Positions 37,820-47,779 of a stretch of DNA of 64,000 nucleotides are shown here, in pieces. Each line of letters opens with the position of its first letter. The stretch's first letter is position 1. This DNA comes from Tranzscheliella williamsii (Eukaryota; Basidiomycota; Ustilaginomycetes; Ustilaginales; Ustilaginaceae): assembly GCA_023212725.1 (NCBI GenBank), contig JALBYF010000044.1:92176-156175 (forward strand). Direction: 5' to 3'. A program made the position numbers and the translations under genes. Below the pieces are notes generated by a model. It had not been told where the DNA came from and did not search any database. It was given only the letters and a program-made list of their open reading frames with translations.

Positions 37820-38376
37820 GCTGAGAATCGCGCTCGAGTCGAACAGGATGAACAGGAAGGGTTGAAGAGACGGAAGCCGGACCACGCAGATCTGACAAAT
37901 CCACTAGAAGTCTTTGGCACAGATGGACGTCGGTCGGGAGGATTCGATGAGTGGTAGTGGTGACGACGTCGACGATGACAAGCCTATACAAGACGATGTC
38001 GAGCAACGAGAGAGGCTTGGTCGGGCAGGCATAGAGCCTTGCTGTAGCTTTGAATTTTTCTTCCTAGCTGGAATGAATTGATCTTCAAGACCCAGCCTCC
38101 TTCGTCCATTTGAAGACTGAGCGCGTTCTGAATACTTTTTCTATCCACTGCTTGTTGACCGCAGGTGGATGGGAAGTCCTCCTCCCGGCCGACACCGCAT
38201 CCTATGTTGTTAAGTCAAGCCTGAGAAGTCTAGGGTCTTCGGAACGAAGCATTGGCCGCTTGTAGCTGGTTGTCTATGTTCTCCTCATGCCGTCAAGCGC
38301 CGTATAGTCCGGCAAGGCATCGTCTTCTCTTCTTTTCCGAAGATCGAATTGCTCCGGAACGGCACCGTAGTCCGAC

Positions 38377-38802
38377 ATGTCCTCTCTGTGGATCATCAAC
38401 AAAGCGGGTGGGCTGATCTTTCAGTCGGAACACTTTGTCCATCCCAATGCATCCTCCATGCCCAACGGGGGTCGGCTGTCGTCGAACGAATACCTAGTGC
38501 TTGCCGGCACACTCCATGGTATCCACGCCATCACCGCGAAGCTCAACCCGGTTCCCAACCGCAGGTGCGATGGTTTGGAGAGCCTGGAGTCGGATCATTT
38601 CACGATCCGGGTTATGGTCACCGGTACGGGCACCAAATTTGTTCTGGTCACATCGCCCGCCCATCCGAACCCGGCAAGTGTCATCCAGAGGTGCTACGAG
38701 GCGTATGCAGACCAGGTCATGAAGAATCCCTTTTATACCCCGGAGATGCCTATCCGCATCGAAGGGTTCGATCGAGCTGTCGAAAAGATGCTCAAGGCGT
38801 AG
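38377..38802 (+). CDS. TRS23: TRAPP complex subunit 4 (Trs23)
   Basis: Core subunit of the TRAPP tethering complexes, forming part of the GEF site for Ypt1/Rab1 in ER-Golgi traffic. 141 residues, single exon. Starts MSSLWIINKAGGLIFQ, the longin-like N-terminus of Bet5/Trs23 proteins. Then NEYLVLAGTLHGIHAITAKL, LESDHFTIRVMVTGTGTKFVLVTSP and CYEAYADQVMKNPFYTPEMPI match TRAPPC4; the last segment (DFVMKNPFY..EMPIR) is a family hallmark. Yeast Trs23 is longer because of an insertion; this size is like the mammalian protein. Confidence 0.95.
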   Translation: MSSLWIINKAGGLIFQSEHFVHPNASSMPNGGRLSSNEYLVLAGTLHGIHAITAKLNPVPNRRCDGLESLESDHFTIRVMVTGTGTKFVLVTSPAHPNPASVIQRCYEAYADQVMKNPFYTPEMPIRIEGFDRAVEKMLKA

Positions 38803-39050
38803 ACCGAGCGATTCATCTCGTTCTCGGCGACCGGGAGCCGCTGCAGCTACTCCAACTTATACCCGGATGTCTCCTCTTCGTACAGGCCATCCACCTGTGG
38901 GCCGCTCGGCCTTGTCAAGCATTCACATATGTATTTATAAAGCATCATCACTCTAGAAGATGATATAGCCATCTCTATCATGGCGGAAACAAGGGGAATG
39001 ACGGGAAACTGCGGTGCTGTGACTGCGGTGCCGGCAGGCTTCATCAGTTT

Positions 39051-39674
39051 CTAGTCTTTGAGCAAGGTACAAGGCCTCAGGATCTTTTTGAGGGCTGGTG
39101 GCTTCCGATTTGGTGCTATGGCTAGGCATGTGGCAATGTTCTCAGGCTGCTCGATCCACAGGTAATGGGTGGGGAAATCCTCTACGGTCTGATCATCGGC
39201 TGCGCCAGCAGTTTTCTGCCGTGTTGTTTCTTGCGCTTTTCTAGCTTCGTCGAGCTTTGTCGAGAGGTCGCGTAGGCTCATGGCCGCCTTGCCGGTGCGT
39301 GGGGTCTGAAGAACGACCTTGTGCATCGCGGCAAGGTTGCTGGCAGAGACGTACTCTTGTGTGTTGAGGGAAGAGGCGGACATCTGGATGGCTGCAATCG
39401 CTGCGTGCGCCGCCTGGGCCATCCACGGCCCCTTTGGCCAATCGAACGATGAGGCGGAACTGCCGTCGACTATGAGTTGCATCACTAGCGGTATCGGCGC
39501 TGGCGGTTCGGATATTGCCGTCGCGGAGCCGGGTGCTGGCGCCGGCACTGACGGGGCAGCCGAATCGGTAGCTTCCGCAGAAGCCGTAGTCATCATCGCT
39601 ACCGCTGACTTCGATCCTCTCCTTCTTGACCCCCAGCTCAAGCTTCGCAGTGCCAGCAGCACAGCCAGGCTCAT
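39051..39674 (-). CDS. PTRHD1-like peptidyl-tRNA hydrolase 2 (PTH2) domain protein
   Basis: Belongs to the PTH2 fold, nearest to PTRHD1; whether it hydrolyses peptidyl-tRNA is not established for this subgroup. 207 residues. The N-terminus MSLAVLLALRSLSWGSRRRG is Leu/Arg-rich and could target mitochondria. Internal starts at 39596 and 39593 would give a cytosolic form. Domain about 62-205: VMQLIVDGSS, DWPKGPWMAQAAHAAIAAI (the K/G..AQ.AHA core), ASNLAAMHKVVLQTP, LRDLSTKLDEA, FPTHYLWIEQPENIATCLAI, and ALKKILRPCTLLKD. WIEQPEN is typical of PTRHD1 rather than canonical Pth2. Divergently paired with MSS1, 261 bp between start codons. Confidence 0.78.
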   Translation of the reverse strand: MSLAVLLALRSLSWGSRRRGSKSAVAMMTTASAEATDSAAPSVPAPAPGSATAISEPPAPIPLVMQLIVDGSSASSFDWPKGPWMAQAAHAAIAAIQMSASSLNTQEYVSASNLAAMHKVVLQTPRTGKAAMSLRDLSTKLDEARKAQETTRQKTAGAADDQTVEDFPTHYLWIEQPENIATCLAIAPNRKPPALKKILRPCTLLKD

Positions 39675-39935
39675 TCAGTGGTGTGCAGAAAGCGCAGCAG
39701 CGACGTTGCGTGGTGGCCATCAACACGGGGCAGCCCGCTAGTTGCCTCCACCGCTCAAGCTTTTCGGAAATGCCGATGCAGGCGGGCAGCAAAACACAAA
39801 GTCACAAATTGTGAATGTAAGGGAAGACGGCATCTTCAACAATCACAACTGCTTAGCCTATTACCCACTCTTTGATCACAGTTGCGGGCTCTAGGTCGTG
39901 TCCAGGACAGCCGCAACGGCGAGGCGGATGAGCCG

Positions 39936-41702
39936 ATGCTGCGAGCGTGCTGCAGCCGTGTTGCACGCAAGCTGGTGCCGCATCCGCTGAGGTGGTCGCT
40001 CTCAACGTCGCCGTCCGTGCTGCGCTATAATACGAGCTGGGACGCACCCTCTCTTCCTGCCGCTAAACTCAGAGCTGGTCCGCCTGGCTATGCTCTCCCG
40101 GCGGCTGGTGAAAGGGGCGCTGTGTGGCGGGATGCACCGTTGGGTTCACATACAATACGTCGAAACCATGCAGCCAGTGACACCATCTATGCGCTGGCGA
40201 CAGGCGCTGGGCGGGCGGGCGTCGCTATTATCCGCATTTCGGGGCCGTTGGCTCGCGCCGTATACTTCGGCATGTGCTTGACCTCGTCCCAACGACCGTA
40301 CCGGAGACTGCCAGAGGCGCATCGGCTGGTGCTGCGCAACATTCACCATCCCCTCACCCAGGAGCTGCTGGACGCGGCCGCCGCGGTCGTCTACTTTGCG
40401 GCTGGCTCGAGCTACACCGGTGAAGAGTGCCTCGAGCTGCACGTGCACGGTGGCATTGCCACCGTCGCGGACATTCTCGACGCGCTCGGTTCGCTGAATG
40501 TCGCCTCCGCTGGCCAGGGCAGGATTCGACCCGCGGAAGCGGGCGAGTTTACTCGCCGGGCGTTTGAAAGCTCGCGCATGGATCTGGCCAGCGCCGAGGC
40601 GCTGCACATGCTGGTGGATGCCGAAACGTCGGTGCAACGTCAGGTAGCGCTCCAGGGCACGCAGGGATTGCAGACGCAGCGGTTCGATGCGATCCGCGCC
40701 TCGCTGTTGCAAGCCATGGCCATGGTGGAAGCGCTGATCGACTTCAGCGACGAAGACGGCGTCGAAGAGGGCACTTGGCACGCAGCAAACCACCAGGTGG
40801 ACGAGATGAGCCGACTGCTCCGATCAGAACTGGGACTGGCCGCGCAAGTTCGTGATCCAGACTTAGGGCATTCGGATGGCGACACCGCCGGCGCGGCCAC
40901 TAGGAGACATGTCGGCGAGATCGTGAGCCAGGGGATCCGACTGGCGCTGTACGGCCCGCCCAATGCGGGGAAGAGCTCGTTGTTGAACCGGCTGGCCGAC
41001 CGCAAAGCGGCTATCGTGAGCGCGATACCGGGCACGACGCGGGATGTGCTCAACGTGAGTCTAGACATTGCGGGCTACAAGGTGGTGGTGTACGACACTG
41101 CTGGGATCCGCGACGGGGGCGCTTATGCTGGCGGTGCCGGCGCGTCACGGGAGGTCGACGAGATCGAGAGCATCGGGATTGGATTGGCCAAGGACGCTGT
41201 GCGGGCTGCCGATCTGGCGTTGCTTGTGCTGCCCGCAAACGGGTCGCCTGCGGACAGCGTAGGGGTGCTGCGTCCGGACAGCTACACGGAGCAGGACCGG
41301 GATCTGGTGTTCGTCAACAAGACGGACCTCGTCGCTGCCGGCCCGGCGGGGGCGCCGTGCGGGCCGCTCGAGGACGCATCCGTCTGGAGGGGCAGCGTGC
41401 TGACGAATGAGGGCGTGCGCGAGCTCACTGCCGGCCTGGCTCGCGTCATCTCGACCAAGTACGCCAGCGTCCAGCACGAGCCGCCGCTGATCACGCAGGC
41501 CCGCCACCGCGCTCACCTCCGCCAGTGCCTCACCCACATCGACCACTTCCGCCACCGCGCCGCACAGCCACACCCAGACCTCGTCCTCGCCGCCGAAGAT
41601 CTCAGGCACGCCGCCCGCTCCATCGGCAAAGTCACCGGCGTCGACATCGCCCCGGACGAAATCCTCGGCAGCATCTTTGCCACCTTTTGCATCGGCAAGT
41701 AA
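39936..41702 (+). CDS. MSS1: Mitochondrial tRNA-modifying GTPase MSS1 (MnmE/GTPBP3)
   Basis: With Mto1 (MnmG) it installs the 5-carboxymethylaminomethyl/taurinomethyl-type modification at U34 of mitochondrial tRNAs. 588 residues from MLRACCSRVARKLVPHPLRW, an Arg-rich presequence; the frame extends upstream only from a TTG. The N-terminal folate-binding domain has SDTIYALATGAGRAGVAIIRISG and YTGEECLELHVHGG, and the helical domain GRIRPAEAGEFTRRAFESSRMDLASAEAL. The inserted G domain has YGPPNAGKSSLLNRL (G1), IPGTTRD (G2), DTAGIRD (G3) and NKTD (G4). The C-terminal FCIGK motif, required for tRNA modification in MnmE, is the last five residues. All motifs are intact. It has a weak Gly-rich insertion after DTAGIRD. 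Confidence 0.95.
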   Translation: MLRACCSRVARKLVPHPLRWSLSTSPSVLRYNTSWDAPSLPAAKLRAGPPGYALPAAGERGAVWRDAPLGSHTIRRNHAASDTIYALATGAGRAGVAIIRISGPLARAVYFGMCLTSSQRPYRRLPEAHRLVLRNIHHPLTQELLDAAAAVVYFAAGSSYTGEECLELHVHGGIATVADILDALGSLNVASAGQGRIRPAEAGEFTRRAFESSRMDLASAEALHMLVDAETSVQRQVALQGTQGLQTQRFDAIRASLLQAMAMVEALIDFSDEDGVEEGTWHAANHQVDEMSRLLRSELGLAAQVRDPDLGHSDGDTAGAATRRHVGEIVSQGIRLALYGPPNAGKSSLLNRLADRKAAIVSAIPGTTRDVLNVSLDIAGYKVVVYDTAGIRDGGAYAGGAGASREVDEIESIGIGLAKDAVRAADLALLVLPANGSPADSVGVLRPDSYTEQDRDLVFVNKTDLVAAGPAGAPCGPLEDASVWRGSVLTNEGVRELTAGLARVISTKYASVQHEPPLITQARHRAHLRQCLTHIDHFRHRAAQPHPDLVLAAEDLRHAARSIGKVTGVDIAPDEILGSIFATFCIGK

Positions 41703-41872
41703 GCGCTCCCCGTCAGAACGCACCGCAGCCATGCTCGCTCCGACGTATGGGATCCCAACACCTCGTCTACTGTACATACATTTTGCTAGAGTCGCTTACA
41801 CAAATACAGTACAGTTGGCCTGGCAGCCTTTGGCTGCTACCGCTACACGGCTTCTTTTGTTCTACTGAGACG

Positions 41873-44800
41873 TCAGGACGCATCGGCCTCGAGACTGTGC
41901 CGCTCCGCCGGGGGCTCGCCGAGGGTGAGGCCCGAATGGGCGAGGGGGGAGTGTCCGTGCTGGCCCATTGTGCCTGTGGCGGGGGTACTGCTGTTGCCAT
42001 CGCTGCGCACGGAGGGCGCAAGCAGATGCTCGAGCCCTGGGCGGGGGAGCGACGAGGAGCGACGCGCGGTCCCGTCTGCCGCGGGGGGGTGATCGCACCT
42101 GTCGCCGCAGGATGGCTGGGGGCACGGCCTCGGGGCGGCGGTCTCGTGCCGCCTGTTGCTGGCAGCGCGGCTGTGGAGGAGCGACGAGACGGCATCGGCG
42201 GGCGACGCAGCGCCTCGCGGAACGAACTCGGTCGTGAGGAAGCTGGCCTCGCCGACCAAGCTCCTGCACAGCTGCAGAAGCGCCTCCAAGGCGGTTACAA
42301 TCTCTACGAGCAGTGCATGCTCGGCCAGGATAAAAAAGGACGCGTGCTCCAGCGACCTTGCGGGGGGTGTGCCCGGCGTCTGGGTGCCGGTCATGAACGT
42401 GCTGGGCGGATCCCTCGACGGTGAAGCGGCGACCGCCGGGGTCGAGCTGCCGCCGGGGCTGGGCGTGGCTACCTGGATGGAATGCAGGCCGTTCAGCGTG
42501 CGTCCGCGCTTGCGTATCTTGGCCATCCCGCCGGGCCGGTTCAAGCTGTCGAGCGCATGGAAGGCGTCCGGCACGCCAGCCGCCCCTCGCGCTGTGTGAC
42601 GGACGCCCCCCTCGAGCATGTCGTGGAGCTGCTCGGCGACAGCGTCTGTGAGCTCCTCGAGCGCCAGGCGCGGACTTGGCAAAGCCTGCGGCAGAGGGGC
42701 GTGCGTCTCAAGAGCTTGTCCCGTGGTCCATAGCACGAGCAGCACAGATGCGATCAGGCTCTGCCTCATCTCCAGCACATTGATCACCGCTTCTTGACGG
42801 ATCGATCGCAGGCCGTGTTCGCGACACCTGCGGAGCCCGCGCAGCAGCTCCGAGATCGTCTGCAGCTGGTCGAGCACACTGGACAGCGTTGGAGTGCGCT
42901 TGGGTTTCAGGCTGATCTCGACCGACATGATCTCGACCAAGCCGCGAGCTTGGACGATCTTCTTCTCGATGCTGTTCTCCAACCTCTCGAACGCCGCTGT
43001 TGAGTCGGCAGAGCAGACGAACCCGCCTGAGAGCATCTGTCGGGAGAGACTCAGGTAGAGCGACTGCAGCTGCGAAGTTACCTTGGCGATTCGGCGGACG
43101 AGCTCCAAACGCGCATGGAGCGGCCAGACGAACAGGTTCACGATCAGAGCCGCCACAATGCCAAAAAAGATCATGTAGCCCCGGTTCCATGCAACGAGGA
43201 CCACTTCTTCGTCATTCTGTTCTGCCGGAATCAGGGCGACAATCGGGAAGGTGAGACCCATGACGATGCCGACGCCTTGGTAGCGGGTGAAGAGCATGAA
43301 GTAAGAAGGCAATAGCGCCGTAAGGGCAAGCAGAAACGCCAGAGCATACGGGTTGTCTTGACTGACCTCCGAGATGCAAAGACCGAGGATTCCGCCGGAG
43401 ATCGTTCCCATGATACGGAATAGCGAGGTCCGGATGCTGGCTCCTGTAGACGTTTCTAGGCAGAACAGGTAGGAGATGGCCATCCATTGACCTCTATGGT
43501 GGAGCCACCAGCGCTTCGCCGTCCCGGGTGCCAGCCAAGCGGGCAAGGTCAGCAGCAGGATTCCCGCAGACAGCTTGATACCGAACTTGACATGCCGACT
43601 ATGCCTAAATGTCTTGATCTTCCTTGAGAGCCGAAGGCGGAACGAGAGTACGTTCGTGGATCTCAAGCAGCGCCTGTACCTAATGTAGAAATTACGCCAG
43701 GCGCGGGACGCTCGCCCCACGGTCTTGCTGCTGATCGACGGAGCTTTCTCGTTCCTCACGCCCTGCATGAGATACTCATCTGGATCATGGTCAAAGTAGT
43801 CCAGTGTTTCATCTGACTCGTCTTTGTAACTTGGCAGTGTGTCGTCGTCTTCATGCAAGAGGTCGTCGGATGGGTCGTGCATCGCAGGGCTGTGGTCTCC
43901 CGTGTGAGGCTGAGCGCGAGTGAGCCAGAAGGTCCACTTGGCAGTAGGCAGGAGAAGCCGGCCACTAGGATGTGCATGCCAGACTTTCAGAAGGCGTTGG
44001 ACGCCCCTGAGGCAGGCCTCGACGAGCAGCGATACTTCGAGCAACGTTACCATGAGGAATGATATCTCGTAAGTTTCTTGAGCGAAGAGCTGCGCAAAGA
44101 CGTCTGTCCTTGAGGCACTATGAGTATGCGGTGCTGGTAGCGCATTATCTTGGGCACGAACCTGGTCAGCCGGTGGCCTCGGCATTTGTGATGGGAGAGC
44201 ACGTTCGGTAGATCGAAATTGCTTCAAGGCCTCGGCAAGAGATGCCTTGAAGCGGCCAATGGAATTGTGAAGCTTCCGTCGCTGGTCCAGCACGCTTTGG
44301 TCGGGATCCGCTTGAATGGCTTTATCGATATGAGCCTGGGCGATGGAGCGTAACCCGATGCTTGCTGGAACACCGACACTAGTGATTTGGCTGATGCAAA
44401 TGATAACCATATACAAGGCGGCTGAGATGTCCTCGCGGAAGCTCTTGACAGCCTCCTTAAAGTCGGCAGCGTCCGTTTGTGGCTGCAAGTCGTCTGAATG
44501 CTCGAATCTACTGCCGAGCATTTCGCGTCCTCGCGTCCTGTTGTATAGAGCGCTTGCGTCTGCACCGAGAAACATGTCTTTGGAAGCCATCTTGTCACTA
44601 CGATACTTCAGGCCACAAGCTGACCAAGCCCTTATGTTGCGTAGCATCGGCAGAAAGCACCGTAAGCTTCGGACGGGTATCCTTCCATAAGAGAACTCAT
44701 TGTTTGCCGTTTGCAAGGTGGATTCCAGGCGAGACTCGAGCTCCACAAGCCTGGTCTTTAAATGGCCTAGACGAGAGGCGGGACCTCTTGCTTGGCTTCT

Positions 44801-45556
44801 TGTTGGGTCCGCGGGCCCTGTCGCGGAGCGGGAAGCCTCCTGCTGGAGTTCGGGCGTGTCAAAGAAATCGTCAACAGCCAGCGTCAGCAGCCGATCGGTA
44901 CTATCGAAGGCGTCCAGCAGGAGACGGACGAAAGCGCGGCGAGACGTGCGAGGGAAGACGAGCAGATTCGAGACTATGCCGACGATCATGGCCACCAAGG
45001 CTGGATAGAAAGCATCCAAGAAGATTCTCGCATTGATCCTGTCATACTGCGTGGTCAGTTCCCAAACGGTGCTAAAGATGAGAGCACGGCTTGGGCCCTT
45101 GAACTTGGGAGCATAGCTTCCTATGAGTCCAGATAAAAAGCAGAGCAGCACGAGAGTGCATGCACCAATGGCCCGGGATCGTTCGGAGCTGTAGGCAACT
45201 GACTCCACCGGGCTGGTCCAGATGGCGCCGCAGATTGAGAGGAAGGCGAGAGCGGTGCCCACAGTCACAAAAGCGAGCGTGATCAAGGCATTTTCCACAA
45301 ACGCTCCGGCAGCTAAGGGCGATGGAAAGAAAAAGAGGAAGAAATGGATGTAGGCGAAGAAGGGGTCCGGCGATATCCACTTCTGTAGTGGGCCGACTAA
45401 GACAAACGGGCTCAGAGCAAGCGATCCGACCACGGGAGGCAGCAACAGTCGACCGTACCGCCACAATCCCTGGGAACAAAGCCATTTCAAGGGTGCCGAC
45501 CTGGGTTGGGGCGACGCTGCCGCCGCAGCCGCATCTTTGCTCGCCTCTCTCTGCAT
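41873..45556 (-). CDS. BRE4: Large multi-pass membrane protein, BRE4/FUSC (aromatic acid exporter-like, DUF2421) family
   Basis: Fungal member of the fusaric-acid-resistance/ArAE superfamily; S. cerevisiae Bre4 affects brefeldin A sensitivity, and the substrate is unknown. 1227 residues from MQREASKD; the frame upstream starts only with TTG. The first membrane block (about 25-210) has six predicted helices (PPVVGSLALSPFVLVGPL, AYIHFFLFFFPSPLAAGAFV, CTLVLLCFLSGLIGSY, YPALVAMIVGIVSNLLVF). A long cytosolic region follows. The second block (about 640-820) includes FGIKLSAGILLLTLPAWL, YLFCLETSTGASIRTSLFRI, ISGGILGLCISEV, ALAFLLALTALLPSYFMLF and IFFGIVAALIVNLFVWPLHARLELVRR. The C-terminal DUF2421-like part ends with a Ser/Arg/Pro-rich tail of about 200 residues. 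Two-block topology is typical of the family. Confidence 0.85.
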   Translation of the reverse strand: MQREASKDAAAAAASPQPRSAPLKWLCSQGLWRYGRLLLPPVVGSLALSPFVLVGPLQKWISPDPFFAYIHFFLFFFPSPLAAGAFVENALITLAFVTVGTALAFLSICGAIWTSPVESVAYSSERSRAIGACTLVLLCFLSGLIGSYAPKFKGPSRALIFSTVWELTTQYDRINARIFLDAFYPALVAMIVGIVSNLLVFPRTSRRAFVRLLLDAFDSTDRLLTLAVDDFFDTPELQQEASRSATGPADPTRSQARGPASRLGHLKTRLVELESRLESTLQTANNEFSYGRIPVRSLRCFLPMLRNIRAWSACGLKYRSDKMASKDMFLGADASALYNRTRGREMLGSRFEHSDDLQPQTDAADFKEAVKSFREDISAALYMVIICISQITSVGVPASIGLRSIAQAHIDKAIQADPDQSVLDQRRKLHNSIGRFKASLAEALKQFRSTERALPSQMPRPPADQVRAQDNALPAPHTHSASRTDVFAQLFAQETYEISFLMVTLLEVSLLVEACLRGVQRLLKVWHAHPSGRLLLPTAKWTFWLTRAQPHTGDHSPAMHDPSDDLLHEDDDTLPSYKDESDETLDYFDHDPDEYLMQGVRNEKAPSISSKTVGRASRAWRNFYIRYRRCLRSTNVLSFRLRLSRKIKTFRHSRHVKFGIKLSAGILLLTLPAWLAPGTAKRWWLHHRGQWMAISYLFCLETSTGASIRTSLFRIMGTISGGILGLCISEVSQDNPYALAFLLALTALLPSYFMLFTRYQGVGIVMGLTFPIVALIPAEQNDEEVVLVAWNRGYMIFFGIVAALIVNLFVWPLHARLELVRRIAKVTSQLQSLYLSLSRQMLSGGFVCSADSTAAFERLENSIEKKIVQARGLVEIMSVEISLKPKRTPTLSSVLDQLQTISELLRGLRRCREHGLRSIRQEAVINVLEMRQSLIASVLLVLWTTGQALETHAPLPQALPSPRLALEELTDAVAEQLHDMLEGGVRHTARGAAGVPDAFHALDSLNRPGGMAKIRKRGRTLNGLHSIQVATPSPGGSSTPAVAASPSRDPPSTFMTGTQTPGTPPARSLEHASFFILAEHALLVEIVTALEALLQLCRSLVGEASFLTTEFVPRGAASPADAVSSLLHSRAASNRRHETAAPRPCPQPSCGDRCDHPPAADGTARRSSSLPRPGLEHLLAPSVRSDGNSSTPATGTMGQHGHSPLAHSGLTLGEPPAERHSLEADAS

Positions 45557-46726
45557 GCGCCTGTCGCCGGCGAAGGAGTTGCTGCAACGGCGTTTGGAGC
45601 TCAAAAGGTCGCGTTGAACGACGTCATGGTCCCTAGAATGGCGCCCCGGTACCTAACACGCTACACGTGGGCCGATGAGCGTATCCGACGTAGTAAGGAC
45701 GAAAGAAGAGGTAAGCAACCACTGAGACTTGTTGATGGTGTTGTAAATTGTACGCATATTTCTGCTTTATTCGTTTGTCAGGGTCCGTGATGGAGATTTG
45801 ACCCAGTTGATCCCGATTTCCGAGTGTCTAGGATAATTTAACAACAGACAAGCCGGCAACGTGAGCCTGGCACAGAGGAGGAAGCGCGGCTCCTATCACA
45901 GAGTATCCGTCGAGTGCCTGTTCTGTTGATACGACTGTGGTTCTTCTGCTCCCTATCTAGAGTCGAAGACAGTGTAGTCGAGCTCTTACGCCTTAAAGAT
46001 GTGTGTGTTGGTGAGGATGGTGTTTGCCATCATTTTGGAGATCCGATTTAATCCACCAGAGCAATAAGTATGGCAATATAGCACGAAAACGACACATGAA
46101 AACGTGAACAAAAAACGCGCAGATTCACAAAGCTACGATCTGTTACATCCTTAGCCCGCCAGCCTGACTCTGCTCAAACAATATCAATCACGGTCACGAA
46201 TTTGTTTTATGCGTGCGTGACAAGCGACCGGCAAGACTTTTCTGTCGAAGTCGGTCCCTCCACGCCGAGATCTGCGGCTTGTTCTGCTGCAAGGGGCACG
46301 TTGACAGCCTGGCTGCTAACGCATAACGGCAAGCGACCCACGCCATCGAATCTATCGAGATGTTCTCCGCCTAGGCGAGGCCTGCGCGAACCGTCCTGAC
46401 AGCTGACTAGGGTGATTCGGATACCTCTGGATGCAGCGTGCAGCACAGTGCCAAGGTGGGGACGGACTCCGAGAGCTGTACATACTGCGTCATGAACACA
46501 TGCATCGAGTCACGGAACCGCGTTGATGAGCCTGTTAGCACCTCTGCAGGCAGCGCTTTCCGCGGGAACTGAGCCGACGGAAGCTTGCGAGACCAACCGC
46601 CAGTGCAATTGACTGGAGGCGCGAGCGCCGACATGTCGCCATAGTGCGGCAAGCACGCACGTCCATCCGTCCGACCGCAACAAGTAGAACGCGCGCCATT
46701 ACGGCGAGGGCGAGTGCGGGCGCAGC

Positions 46727-46755
46727 GCCAGTGCGAGTGCAGTGCCAGTGCGAGT
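46727..46755. repeat. Short direct repeat GCCAGTGCGAGT
   Basis: Two copies (46727-46738 and 46744-46755) within a GAGTGC-rich stretch of the gene-poor region. Confidence 0.6.
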
Positions 46756-47008
46756 TGCGACCTACGACTGCAGCTGTGGACGCGACATCAATCCAACCGA
46801 GGCCCAGGCCAGGTGCGTCCTGAGAGGCCGATCCATCTTCTGCAGCATTGGTCGCATAACCTTTCTCATGTGTCCGAGCCACGGGACGGCTGGCTTTTCT
46901 GTCACAGGCGGACGTGCTGAAATCAAATTTGTCTCTTCGACATCACATTGCACTTGTGCGGCGCCGGCCATTCCACGCCTTTCTGCTTTATCGCACGCGA
47001 GATAGCTC

Positions 47009-47033
47009 TACACAGTACACAGTACACAGTACA
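47009..47033. repeat. 7-bp tandem repeat TACACAG
   Basis: Three perfect copies (47009-47029) plus a partial copy. Confidence 0.75.
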
Positions 47034-47216
47034 GCACAGGTCGCGGTTAGCAGCGACTGCGATCCTTTCTCGAATTGTCGGAGTTAGTGGGAGGTACCTT
47101 CGGACCTCTTTCCCTAGGAGATGCGGCGAAACGGATATCAAGCGAAAACACTGGTCAGATAGCAAGAAAGCGTGTTGTAAATTCAGCACGGAGATCGGCC
47201 CGAATTGACATGGATG

Positions 47217-47779
47217 GGAAGGAGGGGCTGACCTTTCTATCTCCGCGACGGGACGACGGCGGCGCCGACCGGATGCTGGAAGACTGGAGGTAATTATGTC
47301 CCGACCAGAATCCAATGCCTACTCGTGCATGTGATGCTTCTCTCGTACAGGCCTGTTCAGCTCATGTTGTTACAACACCCGTCACAAGAAACCAACAGCC
47401 TTGGTCGATGTACAGCCGCTCATGGAAGCGGAGTTAGGAGTACTTCTTTTGCACGACTTCAAATCGGCAGGTATACTTTGTGTCACAGCTTGCAGAGTCG
47501 GGAGAAGGGGCCGCGTTAGTCAAATCGGGATGGTGGAATTTGTCATGGCCGTCGTTCCATCGTGTCTTCGAGCGGACTGTCCCGAGCTGCGGAGTGCCCT
47601 TGCAACTATATGACGAAGCGGCTGTGCTTGCATGGGAACGGAATCTGAAAGTGAGTGGAGACGCTGACGCCGCGGTTTTGCGGGCGGAACAGCGGCTGAA
47701 TTCGCTTTCAGCGCTCGGGCATGATCGCAGTGACGGGGCTGGGGCAGAAAGGGACGGGAAGGGAGAAATGCCTAGTTAA
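47217..47779 (+). pseudogene. Possible decayed or unresolved spliced gene
   Basis: Three successive plus-strand frames look protein-like but do not join cleanly. First, MDGKEGLTFLSPRRDDGGAD through LEDWR (47217-47289) ends at a GTAATT donor. Second, RPVQLMLLQHPSQETNSLGR (from 47351, after GTACAG) and, in another frame, LVDVQPLMEAELGVLLLHDF (from 47401). Third, a frame with SGWWNLSWPSFHRVFERTVP, SCGVPLQLYDEAAVLAWERN and AEQRLNSLSALGH, ending in TAA at 47779. The gap between the second and third parts would need a 25-nt intron, too short. It could be a frameshifted relic, a gene with unusual splicing, or chance. Family not recognised. Confidence 0.25.

Noticed and set aside
39882..39935. 18-codon upstream extension of MSS1
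   Set aside because: It begins with TTG and lacks presequence character; the ATG at 39936 starts a good mitochondrial presequence.
41968..42733. Several plus-strand frames over the BRE4-like C-terminus
   Set aside because: Antisense shadows of the GC-rich tail of the transporter.
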